DNA of 64,000 nucleotides, taken from contig NZ_CP045422.1 of NCBI RefSeq assembly GCF_014926585.1, forward strand, positions 930,001-994,000. Reading direction: 5' to 3'. Below, in pieces: positions 17,237-25,315 of the stretch. This stretch comes from Devosia beringensis (GTDB taxonomy: Bacteria; Pseudomonadota; Alphaproteobacteria; Rhizobiales; Devosiaceae). A program made the translations under genes and the position numbers. Below the pieces are notes generated by a model. That model saw nothing but the letters and a program-made list of their open reading frames with translations, searched no databases and had not been told where the DNA came from. Positions within the stretch are counted from its first letter, which is position 1. Every line of letters starts with the position of its first letter.

Positions 17237-17989
17237 TCAGTAGCCGGCGCCGCGCACGCCGCCGCTGGCACGGATCGCCTCGCCGGTGACCCAATGGGCG
17301 TCGTCGGATGCCAGGAATACGGCCACCGGCGCGATATCCTCGGGCTCGCCGAAACGGCCCAGCGGGGAGCCGGCCAGCAGCTTCTCGCCGAACGCGCCGG
17401 CAAAATTGCCATCGGTGAGCGGCGTATTGGTCAGGCCCGGCAGGATCGAATTGACCCGGATATTGCGCGGCCCAAGTTCGCGCGCCAGCGCGAAGGTCAT
17501 CGTGTCGATCGCGCCCTTGGTGGCCGAATAGACGCTTGAGGAGGGGCTGGGATCAGTGCTCAGGATCGAGCTCAGGTTGATGATGCTGCCGCCGCTCTCG
17601 CCGAACAGCTTGAGCGCTTCGCGAATGCCGAGAAAGACGCCCAGGACATTGACGTTGAACTGGTGATGAAAGGCGGCCTCGGTCAGGTCCGCCACCATCT
17701 CGTATTGCGACACGCCGGCATTGTTCACCAGCACGTCCAGCCGGCCATACTGGGCTTTGACCTGCTCGAACAGGTGCACTACATCGGCCGACTGGCTCAT
17801 GTCTGCCTGCACGGCAATGGCCACACCGCCCGCTGCAGCGATGTCGGCGACCACGGCGTCGGCCCGTGGCTTGCTGGTGGCATAGTTCACCACGAAACTG
17901 GCGCCTTCGGCAGCCAGCGCCCGGGCAATGCCGGCGCCAATGCCGCTCGATGCGCCGGTTACGACGGCTACTTTTCCACTTAGTTTCAT
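17237..17989 (-). CDS. Short-chain dehydrogenase/reductase (SDR), paralog 2
   Basis: A 250-residue SDR, TGASSGIGAG at 12-21, NNAGVSQYEM near 88, catalytic YSATKGA near 154, very similar to the SDR at 13306-14055. Its upstream region has the shared motif (18092-18110) at about 103 bases, the same distance as in paralog 1. No AraC gene is adjacent on its far side, so it is presumably controlled by one of the two regulators nearby. Confidence 0.9.
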   Translation of the reverse strand: MKLSGKVAVVTGASSGIGAGIARALAAEGASFVVNYATSKPRADAVVADIAAAGGVAIAVQADMSQSADVVHLFEQVKAQYGRLDVLVNNAGVSQYEMVADLTEAAFHHQFNVNVLGVFLGIREALKLFGESGGSIINLSSILSTDPSPSSSVYSATKGAIDTMTFALARELGPRNIRVNSILPGLTNTPLTDGNFAGAFGEKLLAGSPLGRFGEPEDIAPVAVFLASDDAHWVTGEAIRASGGVRGAGY

Positions 17990-18071
17990 AGGATCACACT
18001 CGCGCTTGGATGGTCGCGAGCATCAGTGCCCATCGACATGTGACAGGTAGAGTGGCCAAGACGGAAATGCG

Positions 18072-18110
18072 TGCCGGTTTCTATCGACCTCTTGCCCATT
18101 CTTCTCACGC
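18072..18110 (-). promoter_or_regulatory. Shared AraC-type motif, copy C (tandem)
   Basis: Toward the SDR at 17237-17989 the core is GCGTGAGAAGAATGGGCAA (18092-18110), differing from copy B at few positions. A second related half (TGCCGGTTTCTATCGA on the plus strand) begins exactly 21 bases away, as in copy B. Confidence 0.65.
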
Positions 18111-18369
18111 TTGACCAACAGGAGCGGATCCGCAATGTCACCGCGGCCGTGCACCTGACCCTGTTGGCTTTCGCGCCCAACGGCAGCTTTAAGGATGCTG
18201 CAAGCTCATTTCGAAGGTCCGTATTGGGGCGCTTGCTGCCAGTCGGCAAAGCGGAACCTGTCGGGTTGCTAGCGCCGGACTTCTCGCCATACGCCGAAGA
18301 CGACCACCGCCACGTCATCACGGACAGCCCTCGGCTCGTCTGCGACGAGCGTGGCGAGGTCATCACTCA

Positions 18370-18401
18370 GCAGTGCGTGCGTCCGTAGATGCACGCACTG
18401 C
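18370..18401 (-). terminator. Strong hairpin downstream of pseudoazurin
   Basis: GCAGTGCGTGC and GCACGCACTGC pair perfectly over 11 bp with a 10-base loop, 28 bases after the pseudoazurin stop. No U tract follows, so it may terminate weakly or protect the mRNA 3' end. Confidence 0.55.
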
Positions 18402-18429
18402 GCCGTGGAATCCTCTTCAGTCACGACGG

Positions 18430-18876
18430 TCAGAGAGCGAGTTGGGTGTAGACTGCTTCAAAGCGCTCGCCGACCTTCTTGGGCACCTTGACGGCCTTGA
18501 CGGCGTCGAGATTGGCAAGATCATCGCCAACGAAGATCAGGCCGACCATGCCCATGGCAAAATGGGGCGTGCACTTGACGCCGTAGACGCCGGCCACGTC
18601 GAAAGTGACCGTGTAGGTTTCGTTGACCTTGCTTTTGAAGGGCTCGACGCCTTCAGGCAGCATGTCCTTGATGGTTTCGACATTGTGGCCCTTGTCGGTG
18701 GGGATGAAGGTCACCGTGTCGCCCGGCTGCACCTGAACGAAGGCGGGCTCGAACACCATGCTGCCCGCCACACCCTTGTTGAGCATGTGCACCTCGAAAT
18801 CAGCGGCAAAGGTGGGTGCGACCGCAAGCCCCGCAAGGGCAAAAACCGCGATCACAGTCTTGAGAGTGTTGCGCAT
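18430..18876 (-). CDS. Pseudoazurin (blue copper electron carrier)
   Basis: A 148-residue periplasmic cupredoxin. Residues 1-24 are a signal peptide (ending FAA); copper ligands are visible as His64 (GHNVET), Cys102, His105 and Met110 in CTPHFAMGM. Pseudoazurin hands electrons to copper nitrite reductase, and the nirK gene is directly divergent (19095). A TTGATGCAGAACAA box 82 bases before its start suggests activation by the NnrR/FNR-type regulator. Family assignment is firm. Confidence 0.93.
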   Translation of the reverse strand: MRNTLKTVIAVFALAGLAVAPTFAADFEVHMLNKGVAGSMVFEPAFVQVQPGDTVTFIPTDKGHNVETIKDMLPEGVEPFKSKVNETYTVTFDVAGVYGVKCTPHFAMGMVGLIFVGDDLANLDAVKAVKVPKKVGERFEAVYTQLAL

Positions 18877-18951
18877 CAGTGAATTCCTTCAATTCAAGGT
18901 CCATCCGTGAACCCATTGACCGTTCTCTATGCGCGTAACTGCTACCTATCT

Positions 18952-18965
18952 TTGATGCAGAACAA
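18952..18965 (-). promoter_or_regulatory. FNR/NnrR-type box in front of pseudoazurin
   Basis: TTGATGCAGAACAA fits the TTGAT-N4-ATCAA pattern with one mismatch. Its centre is about 82 bases from the pseudoazurin start, the same distance as the partner box has from nirK. Confidence 0.6.
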
Positions 18966-19005
18966 ATACCCGCTGAATTTTTATTCAGAAGTATCAATCG
19001 TTTAT

Positions 19006-19019
19006 TTGCGCTCGATCAA
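19006..19019 (+). promoter_or_regulatory. NnrR-type box in front of nirK
   Basis: TTGCGCTCGATCAA has the TTGCG half typical of NnrR/Dnr sites and an FNR-like right half. Centre 82 bases before the nirK start, consistent with class II activation of a promoter about 40 bases downstream of it. Confidence 0.7.
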
Positions 19020-19094
19020 ACAGGAAGGACCAGATCGCCAGTAATAGAGACGTTATGGGCCCACGACAGTCGAGCCCAAAGATAGGACAGACAG

Positions 19095-20225
19095 ATGGCC
19101 GATTTCCCGAGAATTTCCCGCCGCGCCTTGCTTGCCGGTGCAACTGCAGTTGGCGCCGCAGCACAGTTCGCGTCCATGTTGCCCGCGGCCGCGCAGGAAG
19201 CCGCTGCCAGCGCTGCCGCCATCGATTTGAGCACGCTGGAGCGGGTGAAGGTCGAGCTCGTGGCGCCGCCTTTTGTCCATGCGCATGATCAGATCGCTAC
19301 CGGTGGTCCGCGGATCGTTGAGTTCACCCTGACCATCGAGGAGAAGGTTCACGAAGTGGACAATGACGGCACCACTGTGTGGGCCATGACGTTCAATGGC
19401 TCGGTCCCCGGCCCGCTCATGGTCGTGCACCAGGATGACTATGTCGAACTGACGCTGATCAATCCCGATACCAATCTCATGCAGCACAATATTGACTTCC
19501 ATTCGGCAACGGGCGCCTTGGGCGGCGCGGGCCTGACCATCGTCAATCCGGGCGAAAAGGCCGTGCTGCGCTTCAAGGCCACCCGGGCCGGCGTCTTCGT
19601 CTATCATTGCGCCCCCGAGGGCATGGTGCCCTGGCACGTCACGTCGGGCATGAACGGCGCCATCATGGTGCTGCCGCGCGATGGCCTGACCGACGGCAAG
19701 GGCAATGCCCTGGCCTATGACCGGGTCTACTATGTCGGCGAGCAGGACTTTTATGTCCCCAAGGACGCTGACGGAAATTACCTCACCTATGAAAGCGTCG
19801 GCGACGGCTATGCCGATACGCTCGAGGTCATGCGCAAGCTGGTTCCCAGCCATGTGGTGTTCAATGGCAAGGTCGGTGCCCTTACCGGCGAGAATGCGAT
19901 GACCGCCGCGGTCGGCGAACGGGTGCTGGTGATCCACTCCCAAGCCAACCGCGATACGCGCCCCCACCTGATCGGCGGGCATGGCGACTTTGTCTGGCAG
20001 AGCGGCAAGTTCCACAACGCGCCCGAAGTCGACCTTGAAACCTGGTTCATCCCCGGCGGGGCGGCCGGCGCGGCGCTCTACACCTTCTTGCAGCCGGGCG
20101 TCTACGCCTATGTGAACCACAATCTGATCGAGGCCTTTGAACTGGGCGCTGCCGGCCACTTCAAGGTAAGCGGCGACTGGAACGACGACTTGATGACCAG
20201 CGTGCTGGCCCCCAGCCCGATCTGA
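19095..20225 (+). CDS. nirK: Copper-containing nitrite reductase
   Basis: A 376-residue periplasmic enzyme that reduces nitrite to nitric oxide. The N-terminus [20 protein letters not shown] is a Tat signal. Type 1 copper ligands: His131, Cys172, His181, Met186; type 2: His136, His171, His342; catalytic pair Asp134 and His291. All are visible ([37 protein letters not shown]). It diverges from pseudoazurin and is followed by nirV. The upstream NnrR-type box predicts induction under low oxygen with nitrogen oxides. No NO reductase or nitrous oxide reductase gene is in the window. Confidence 0.97.
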   Translation: MADFPRISRRALLAGATAVGAAAQFASMLPAAAQEAAASAAAIDLSTLERVKVELVAPPFVHAHDQIATGGPRIVEFTLTIEEKVHEVDNDGTTVWAMTFNGSVPGPLMVVHQDDYVELTLINPDTNLMQHNIDFHSATGALGGAGLTIVNPGEKAVLRFKATRAGVFVYHCAPEGMVPWHVTSGMNGAIMVLPRDGLTDGKGNALAYDRVYYVGEQDFYVPKDADGNYLTYESVGDGYADTLEVMRKLVPSHVVFNGKVGALTGENAMTAAVGERVLVIHSQANRDTRPHLIGGHGDFVWQSGKFHNAPEVDLETWFIPGGAAGAALYTFLQPGVYAYVNHNLIEAFELGAAGHFKVSGDWNDDLMTSVLAPSPI

Positions 20226-20247
20226 TCAATCACTTCGCATCCCTCTT

Positions 20248-20268
20248 CGCGGCGCCACGGGCGCCGCG
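20248..20268 (+). terminator. Intergenic hairpin between nirK and nirV
   Basis: CGCGGCGC and GCGCCGCG pair over 8 bp around a 5-base loop within the 67-base gap. It may terminate part of the nirK transcription or stabilise nirK mRNA. Confidence 0.5.
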
Positions 20269-20292
20269 TATCCCCTCCTCAGGATCAGCCCA

Positions 20293-21186
20293 ATGATCGC
20301 CCTCGCCCGCCCGTTCAATGCGCTCCTCAATTCGGTGGCACTGCCGGCTAGCCTGCTGATTGTTGGCGTCATGCTGGTCGGATCGCAGCTTGATGTGCCG
20401 CAGTTCGCCTTCGGCAATTCCCGCCTGGCAGGGCCCGAGCAGGTCACGCTGGCGCCTGCAGATTTCACCTACCGTGCCGCGGGCCATTTCCTGCGCGATG
20501 GCATCCCTGTGGATGCGCCGATGCTGCAGACACGGCTTGATGCGCCCCTGACCATCATGAAGTATCAGGTGCGCGCCGCCGACTATGCCGCCTGCGTCGC
20601 CGATGGTGCCTGCGCACCGGCCGAGCCGCGCCATATCGGCAAGGGCAATATTCCCGTGACCGGCGTCAACTATGACGACGCCACCGACTATGCTGCCTGG
20701 CTGTCCGGCCGAACCGGCGAAAACTGGGAACTGCCCACCGACGAGCAATGGGCCTTTGCCGCCGGCGCGGGGTTTGCCGATGATGCCTTGGGACTCGCAG
20801 CGGACAATGCCAATCCGGCCGCCCGCTGGCTCGCAAGCTACGAAAAGGAGGCCGCCCGCAACAGCGAGGCCGGTCGTACACCCCTGCCCCTTGGCAGTTT
20901 TGGCAGCAACGAAAACGGCGTGGCCGATATGGGTGGCAATGTCTGGGAGTGGACGCAGACCTGCCACCGCCGGGTGCATGTCGATGCCGCCGGTGCCATC
21001 CTGAGCGAGACCCCGGCCTGCACGATCAAGATCCTCGACGGACAGCATCGCACGCCGATGAGTTTTTTCATCCGCGACGCCAAGAGCGGGGGCTGCTCGG
21101 TCGGCATTCCGCCTGCCAATCTGGGCTTCCGCCTGGTGCGGCAGCCCGCCTGGCACGAAACGCTGAGGACTATGCTCCATCTCTGA
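20293..21186 (+). CDS. nirV: NirV, formylglycine-generating-enzyme-like accessory protein
   Basis: A 297-residue protein with an N-terminal membrane anchor or signal (about residues 14-32) and a sulfatase-modifying-factor (FGE/SUMF1-type) domain: the segments PVTGVNYDDATDYAAWLSGR, WELPTDEQWAFAAGAG and NGVADMGGNVWEWTQTC are diagnostic. NirV genes regularly follow nirK; their biochemical job is not settled. Start ATG 20293, AGGA about 9 bases upstream. Likely cotranscribed with nirK through the hairpin. Confidence 0.9.
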   Translation: MIALARPFNALLNSVALPASLLIVGVMLVGSQLDVPQFAFGNSRLAGPEQVTLAPADFTYRAAGHFLRDGIPVDAPMLQTRLDAPLTIMKYQVRAADYAACVADGACAPAEPRHIGKGNIPVTGVNYDDATDYAAWLSGRTGENWELPTDEQWAFAAGAGFADDALGLAADNANPAARWLASYEKEAARNSEAGRTPLPLGSFGSNENGVADMGGNVWEWTQTCHRRVHVDAAGAILSETPACTIKILDGQHRTPMSFFIRDAKSGGCSVGIPPANLGFRLVRQPAWHETLRTMLHL

Positions 21187-21223
21187 GTATGCCAGCCGAT
21201 TGCCGAGTATCAGCCGGTCGCTT

Positions 21224-21254
21224 TATCGTGTAAGTCACGCCCGACAACACGATA
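21224..21254. promoter_or_regulatory. Inverted repeat in front of nnrR
   Basis: TATCGTGT and ACACGATA are perfect 8-base arms separated by 15 bases, ending directly before the AGGA ribosome site of the regulator gene. It could be an operator or a leader hairpin that limits nnrR translation. The factor is unknown. Confidence 0.5.
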
Positions 21255-21264
21255 GGACAGCAGT

Positions 21265-21963
21265 TTGGCCGGAATTGACCGCAGCCTCGTCCGCGCTTTG
21301 CCACTCTTTGCAAAGCTGAGCGACGCCGACCTCGATCGCCTGCTGGCCCGCGCCACGCTCCGCCGCGTCGCCATGAACGAAGCCGTGTTCGAGCAGGGGC
21401 AGATGGCCGACCGGTTCTTCCTGCTCCTGCATGGGCGGCTCAAGGTGACCCAGGTCACCGCCGATGGGCAGCAGATCATCGTCCGCATGGTGCATCCCGG
21501 CGATATCTTCGGCATTGCCAAGGCTCTGCAGCGCGATGATTACCCCGGCACGCCCACTGCGTCCGCCGAAAGCCTGGTGCTCTGCTGGCCGACCGAAGTG
21601 TGGGGCCAGTTCATCGAGCAGAACCCGCATCTGGCGGTCAACGCCATGCAGACCATCGGTCAGCGCCTGCAGGAGGCTCACACCCGCATGCGCGAAATGG
21701 CCACCGAGGATGTGGAGCGCCGCGTCGCTCATGCCGTGCTGCGGCTGATCGAACAGGCCGGCAAAGCCGAGGGCGACGGCATCCGCATCGACTTCCAGAT
21801 CTCGCGCCAGGACATTGCCGAAATGACCGGCACGACACTGCACACCGTCTCGCGCATTCTGAGCGCCTGGGAAGGAAAGGGCTTGGTCGAGGGCGGGCGG
21901 CAGAAACTGCTGGTGCGCGATGCGGCGGGCCTGCGGCTGCTGGCCGAGGGCGGAGCCAGCTAG
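21265..21963 (+). CDS. nnrR: Crp/Fnr-family regulator, NnrR type
   Basis: A 232-residue regulator: cyclic-nucleotide-like beta-roll at about 10-120, dimer helix 125-155, winged helix 160-225 with recognition sequence TGTTLHTVSRILSAWEGKG. It lacks the N-terminal cysteine cluster of FNR, as in NnrR/Dnr. The His in HTVSR replaces the FNR Glu and fits TTGCG-type boxes. Start TTG 21265 with AGGA seven bases upstream. It probably senses NO and activates nirK, pseudoazurin, nnrS and nnrU through the boxes seen in the window. Confidence 0.88.
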   Translation: MAGIDRSLVRALPLFAKLSDADLDRLLARATLRRVAMNEAVFEQGQMADRFFLLLHGRLKVTQVTADGQQIIVRMVHPGDIFGIAKALQRDDYPGTPTASAESLVLCWPTEVWGQFIEQNPHLAVNAMQTIGQRLQEAHTRMREMATEDVERRVAHAVLRLIEQAGKAEGDGIRIDFQISRQDIAEMTGTTLHTVSRILSAWEGKGLVEGGRQKLLVRDAAGLRLLAEGGAS

Positions 21964-21975
21964 ACGCCCGGCTCG

Positions 21976-21989
21976 TTGCGCCAGCACAA
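21976..21989 (+). promoter_or_regulatory. NnrR-type box in front of nnrS
   Basis: TTGCGCCAGCACAA keeps the TTGCG left half seen at nirK and the ACAA right end. Centre about 68 bases before the nnrS start. Confidence 0.6.
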
Positions 21990-22050
21990 AGACCCTGACG
22001 CCATCGGCAGCTAGACCGCCCGCAGAGCACGCCGCTCGACCGGAGCAGCC

Positions 22051-23268
22051 ATGACCCAGATCCCCGCTGACACCACCAAGCGCCAGCCCGTTCCCCGCGG
22101 CATTGCCCGCAGCGGGCCAGTGCTCTTCTCCTATGGCTTCCGGCCTTTCTTCCTCGCCGCGGGCATCTGGGCCATGGCAGCAATGGTGCTGTGGATCGGC
22201 GCCCTTGCAGCGGGATGGGATATCGGGGGAAGCTATGGCGGGGCCTATTGGCATGCCCATGAAATGCTGTTTGGCTACAGTTCGGCCGCGCTGGCCGGCT
22301 TCCTGCTGACCGCCGTACCGAACTGGACGGGGCGCCTGCCGGTATCGGGTACGCCCTTGATCGTGCTGTTTGCGGTCTGGTGCGCGGGACGATTGGCGCT
22401 GCTGGCCCCCGATATGCTCGGCCCGCCGCTATCCATCGCCGTGGACGCGGCCTTTCTGCCGCTGCTGCTGGCCATCTGCGCCCGCGAGATCATTGCCGGG
22501 CGGAAATGGAAGGACCTCAAGATCCTGGCGGGGATTTTGGCCCTTGCCCTGGCCAATCTGAGCTTTCATCTGCTGATGGCCTCAGGCGGCGATACGGGCA
22601 TGGCCAATCGGCTGGGCGTTGCCGCCTTCATCATGCTGATCACCGTCATGGGGGGACGAGTCGTGCCCAGCTTCACCCGCAACTGGCTGGCCAGGCGCCA
22701 TGCCACCCAACTGCCTTCGCCCTATGATCGCTTCGACACTGTCACCCTGCTGACCGGGCTTGTTGCCTTGACGCTCTGGGCCATGCTGCCAGAGACGCTC
22801 TGGTCGGCCGTGGCCTTCCTGCTGGCAGCGGGTCTGCATCTGGCGCGGCTCTGGCGCTGGCGCGGCTGGCAGTGCTGGGACGAGAAACTGGTGCTGGTGC
22901 TACACCTTGGCTACGCCTTCGTGCCGGCCGGGTTCCTGGCCGTAGCGCTGGCGCAGCTGGGCTGGGCCGAACCCGTGGCGGCACTGCATTTTTTCACCGT
23001 GGGCGCCATCGGCCTGATGACCCTGGCCATCATGAGCCGGGCAACACGCGGCCATACTGGCCTGCCCCTGACCGCCTCGGTCATGACCACCGCGAGCTAT
23101 GCCGCCTTGATCGCGGCGGCGCTGCTGCGGCCGCTTGCCAGCATCTGGCCCGACAGTGCTACCGAACTGCTCTCGGCCACCGGCCTGTGCTGGATCACCG
23201 CCTTTGCGCTCTATGTCATCGAGTATGGCCCGGTCCTACTGCAACGACGGCGCGAACGGGGCGAGTGA
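22051..23268 (+). CDS. nnrS: NnrS haem-copper membrane protein, NO stress
   Basis: A 405-residue inner-membrane protein with about twelve helices, starting with the family segment PVLFSYGFRPFFLAAGIWA. Conserved histidines (YWHAHEMLFGY, HFFTVGAIGLM) match NnrS, a haem- and copper-containing protein that eases NO and iron-nitrosyl stress. ATG 22051 has GGAG five bases upstream. Placed between nnrR and the DUF2249 gene and preceded by an NnrR-type box. Confidence 0.92.
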   Translation: MTQIPADTTKRQPVPRGIARSGPVLFSYGFRPFFLAAGIWAMAAMVLWIGALAAGWDIGGSYGGAYWHAHEMLFGYSSAALAGFLLTAVPNWTGRLPVSGTPLIVLFAVWCAGRLALLAPDMLGPPLSIAVDAAFLPLLLAICAREIIAGRKWKDLKILAGILALALANLSFHLLMASGGDTGMANRLGVAAFIMLITVMGGRVVPSFTRNWLARRHATQLPSPYDRFDTVTLLTGLVALTLWAMLPETLWSAVAFLLAAGLHLARLWRWRGWQCWDEKLVLVLHLGYAFVPAGFLAVALAQLGWAEPVAALHFFTVGAIGLMTLAIMSRATRGHTGLPLTASVMTTASYAALIAAALLRPLASIWPDSATELLSATGLCWITAFALYVIEYGPVLLQRRRERGE

Positions 23269-23278
23269 CCGGCCCGGC

Positions 23279-23773
23279 TCAGGCCCGACCTCCTGCCCGG
23301 ATCAGCATCCGGTAGGCCACGCCAGTTTCATCGACATCGCCAATCCAGGCATGATCCAGCGCCTTGAGCGCGGCAAGCAGCGCCATCGGCTCACGTTCGA
23401 GCAGCGCAAACAGCACCTGGCCCTCGCTCATGCTGCCGAGCCGCGCCAGGATGCGCTCCATTGACCCGGTCGAGTCGGTAGTGGTGCCATCAAGATAAAA
23501 GATCGGGTCGGGCCAGGTTTCGGGCACCTCTGGATGCGACTCGCTCGCATCGATCGGCGTGAACAGCACTTCCCAATCGCCATTCGCCAGTGGACTGGCA
23601 ACACCGGCAAGGCCCTGGCGGGCGAGAACCGCAAACAGCGGCTCGGGCCGGAAGGTGGTGTAAAGCCTGAGGCGCTGGCCGTTGGCCAGTCGCCCCACCG
23701 CCGCCATGATGGCGCCGAAGGGTTCGCCGCCATCGCGCAGGAGCGGGCGAACATCGAGTTCGAGATCGATCAT
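23279..23773 (-). CDS. Tandem DUF2249 protein of denitrification clusters
   Basis: A 164-residue protein with two DUF2249-like halves: residues 1-70 (LELDVRPLLRDGGEPFGAIM, PLFAVLARQGLAG) and about 95-160 (GQVLFALLEREPMALLAALK, AWIGDVDETGVAYRMLIR). DUF2249 domains recur in denitrification clusters; some resemble SirA/TusA-like folds. ATG 23773 is the start, with GAGGAT upstream. It converges on nnrS with 10 bases between the stops. Function unknown; a role in haem, NO or copper handling is conjecture. Confidence 0.72.
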   Translation of the reverse strand: MIDLELDVRPLLRDGGEPFGAIMAAVGRLANGQRLRLYTTFRPEPLFAVLARQGLAGVASPLANGDWEVLFTPIDASESHPEVPETWPDPIFYLDGTTTDSTGSMERILARLGSMSEGQVLFALLEREPMALLAALKALDHAWIGDVDETGVAYRMLIRAGGRA

Positions 23774-23996
23774 GGCAGTATCCTCGCACATCGTCGGGAG
23801 AGCGGCAGGTGGGCGCCAGAATGTCACGGAGCCCGATGGCGACGCACTGCCGAAACGCCCCGGCTGCCGCTGAAAGGCAGATTGACAGGTCTGGTCGAGC
23901 CTAGGGCCTGCAAGCACTCCCCACTTTGTTGCCGGACAAACAAGCAGTGCTGCTGCGAGATGGGCAATATGACCATCTCGACGCGCCGCGACCCGA
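23774..23996. other. Gap with weak NnrR-like box
   Basis: TTGTTGCCGGACAA at 23926-23939 shares the TTG...CAA frame of the boxes nearby but not their core. Position (about 160 bases from the DUF2249 start) is less convincing. Nothing else is seen. Confidence 0.35.
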
Positions 23997-24452
23997 CTAA
24001 AGCCGGCTCATCAGCGCCCCTGCCGCCAGGCGTGCGCGTGCCGCGAGAAGCAGTCGCTGGCGGGTGACGCCGTCCTGCGCCACCACCGCTTTGAGCAGGT
24101 CCACCAGTTCATCGCCGATGGCGCCAATCAGCCCGGCGCTGTGCAGCGGCAGCGCGACGAACGCGCAATCGAGCAGGATCGCGCCCAGCCGCTCGATGGC
24201 TTCGGTGTCCAGCAGGCGCAATGCGCGGGCGAGCCAGTCGCCGTCGACTGCCGGACGATGGTCGAAGAACAGGGTGGCGCGCAGGAAGGCCCCGGCCGCG
24301 AGCTCTGCCTGCCCCCAGCGGTTGCCAATGAGGCCATCCATTGCGGGTCGCAGAGAGTGGTCACGGCGAATGCGCTCGCTTAGCGCCGTCACAAGCTCGT
24401 CAATGTCGGCCTCGTCGATATACAGGGCCGGTGCCAGCAGCGTGTGAGGCAT
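23997..24452 (-). CDS. Globin-like (group III truncated haemoglobin-like) protein
   Basis: A 151-residue helical protein. The segment IDELVTALSERIRRDHSLRP followed by AFLRATLFFDHRP resembles the A/B and E helices of group III truncated globins (pattern of LxxxFYxxIRxDxxLxP then FW). The expected distal and proximal residues are poorly conserved: His in the FFDHRP segment is the only obvious haem ligand candidate. It is divergent from nnrU with an FNR/NnrR-type box between, which favours an NO-related role. A degenerate globin or a novel helical family are both possible. Confidence 0.45.
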   Translation of the reverse strand: MPHTLLAPALYIDEADIDELVTALSERIRRDHSLRPAMDGLIGNRWGQAELAAGAFLRATLFFDHRPAVDGDWLARALRLLDTEAIERLGAILLDCAFVALPLHSAGLIGAIGDELVDLLKAVVAQDGVTRQRLLLAARARLAAGALMSRL

Positions 24453-24509
24453 GTAGCGCGTCTTTCCAGCGGGATCAGCGACACATTAGGCGATCAGACG
24501 GGATTGAAG

Positions 24510-24523
24510 TTGATCCCGGACAA
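24510..24523 (+). promoter_or_regulatory. FNR/NnrR-type box between globin-like gene and nnrU
   Basis: TTGATCCCGGACAA keeps the TTGAT left half and CAA right end. Centre about 80 bases before the nnrU start and 64 before the divergent globin-like start. Confidence 0.6.
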
Positions 24524-24596
24524 ACCCGTCGCAGATCGTGCTGCTAAGTCTCGGCATGACCGGGCCTACCACCCGAGGCAACAGGAGAATGATTCG

Positions 24597-25283
24597 GTGA
24601 ACCAGTTCATTGCCGCGCTGCTGACCTTCCTGGCGCTGCACACCATTCCGGCCATTCCCGGCCTGCGGGCGCGCCTGGTCGCCGCAATCGGCCGCCGGAC
24701 CTATCTGATCGTCTATTCGCTGGTCTCCATCCTGGCCCTGGCCTGGCTGTTCCAAGCGGCGCTGCGCCTGGATTTCATTGCCCTTTGGCAGCCGGCCGAC
24801 TGGCAGGCCTGGGCCACAATCGTCCTGACGCCGATCGGGTTCTTCTTTCTCCTGGCCGGCCTGCTCAGTCCCAATCTCGCGTCGATCAGCCTGCGCAAGC
24901 CGGAGCTGCCCCCCGGGGCGATCACCACAATCACCCGCCATCCCGTACTCTGGGGCTTTGTCCTGTGGGCCGGCAGCCATCTGGTCCCCAATGGCGACCT
25001 GCGCAGCCTGCTGCTGTTTGGCCCGCTGTCCGCCTTTGCTGTACTGGGCATGGTCAGCACCGACCGACGCGCCCGCCGTCGGCTGGGGGACCAATGGACG
25101 GCAATTGCCGACAGCACCTCTGTGCTGCCGTTCGCAGCGGTCCTGACGGGGCGCACCCGGCTTCGTCTTGATTTCCCATTGGTTGTATCTGTCCTGATCA
25201 GCGCCTTGCTCACGACATGGATGCTCATGGGCGGCCATGCGGCCTTGTTCGGCGCAGATCCTCTGACCATGGCGCTCATGTGA
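24597..25283 (+). CDS. nnrU: NnrU family membrane protein
   Basis: A 228-residue inner-membrane protein with about six helices. The family pattern is visible as LHTIPAIPGLRARLVAAIGRR and RHPVLWGFVLWAGSHLVPNGD. NnrU was named in denitrification clusters and is homologous to isoprenoid-methyltransferase-like proteins of unknown reaction. Start GTG 24597 with AGGAGA eight bases upstream; the longer frame upstream is non-coding and holds the NnrR-type box. Confidence 0.9.
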   Translation: MNQFIAALLTFLALHTIPAIPGLRARLVAAIGRRTYLIVYSLVSILALAWLFQAALRLDFIALWQPADWQAWATIVLTPIGFFFLLAGLLSPNLASISLRKPELPPGAITTITRHPVLWGFVLWAGSHLVPNGDLRSLLLFGPLSAFAVLGMVSTDRRARRRLGDQWTAIADSTSVLPFAAVLTGRTRLRLDFPLVVSVLISALLTTWMLMGGHAALFGADPLTMALM

Positions 25284-25315
25284 TGTGCCGCTCAGCAGCC
25301 ATCCAGTTGGATAGT

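Larger units (their letters stand above)
17990..18429. other. Gap upstream of SDR paralog 2
   Basis: Contains the shared motif (18072-18110) and, at 18370-18401, a strong hairpin. Open frames on both strands (about 18071-18388) have no recognisable family and odd composition; I do not call a gene. Confidence 0.45.

Noticed and set aside
18071-18388. Possible small gene near the SDR paralog 2
   Set aside because: No family resemblance or ribosome site, and the region contains a regulatory motif.
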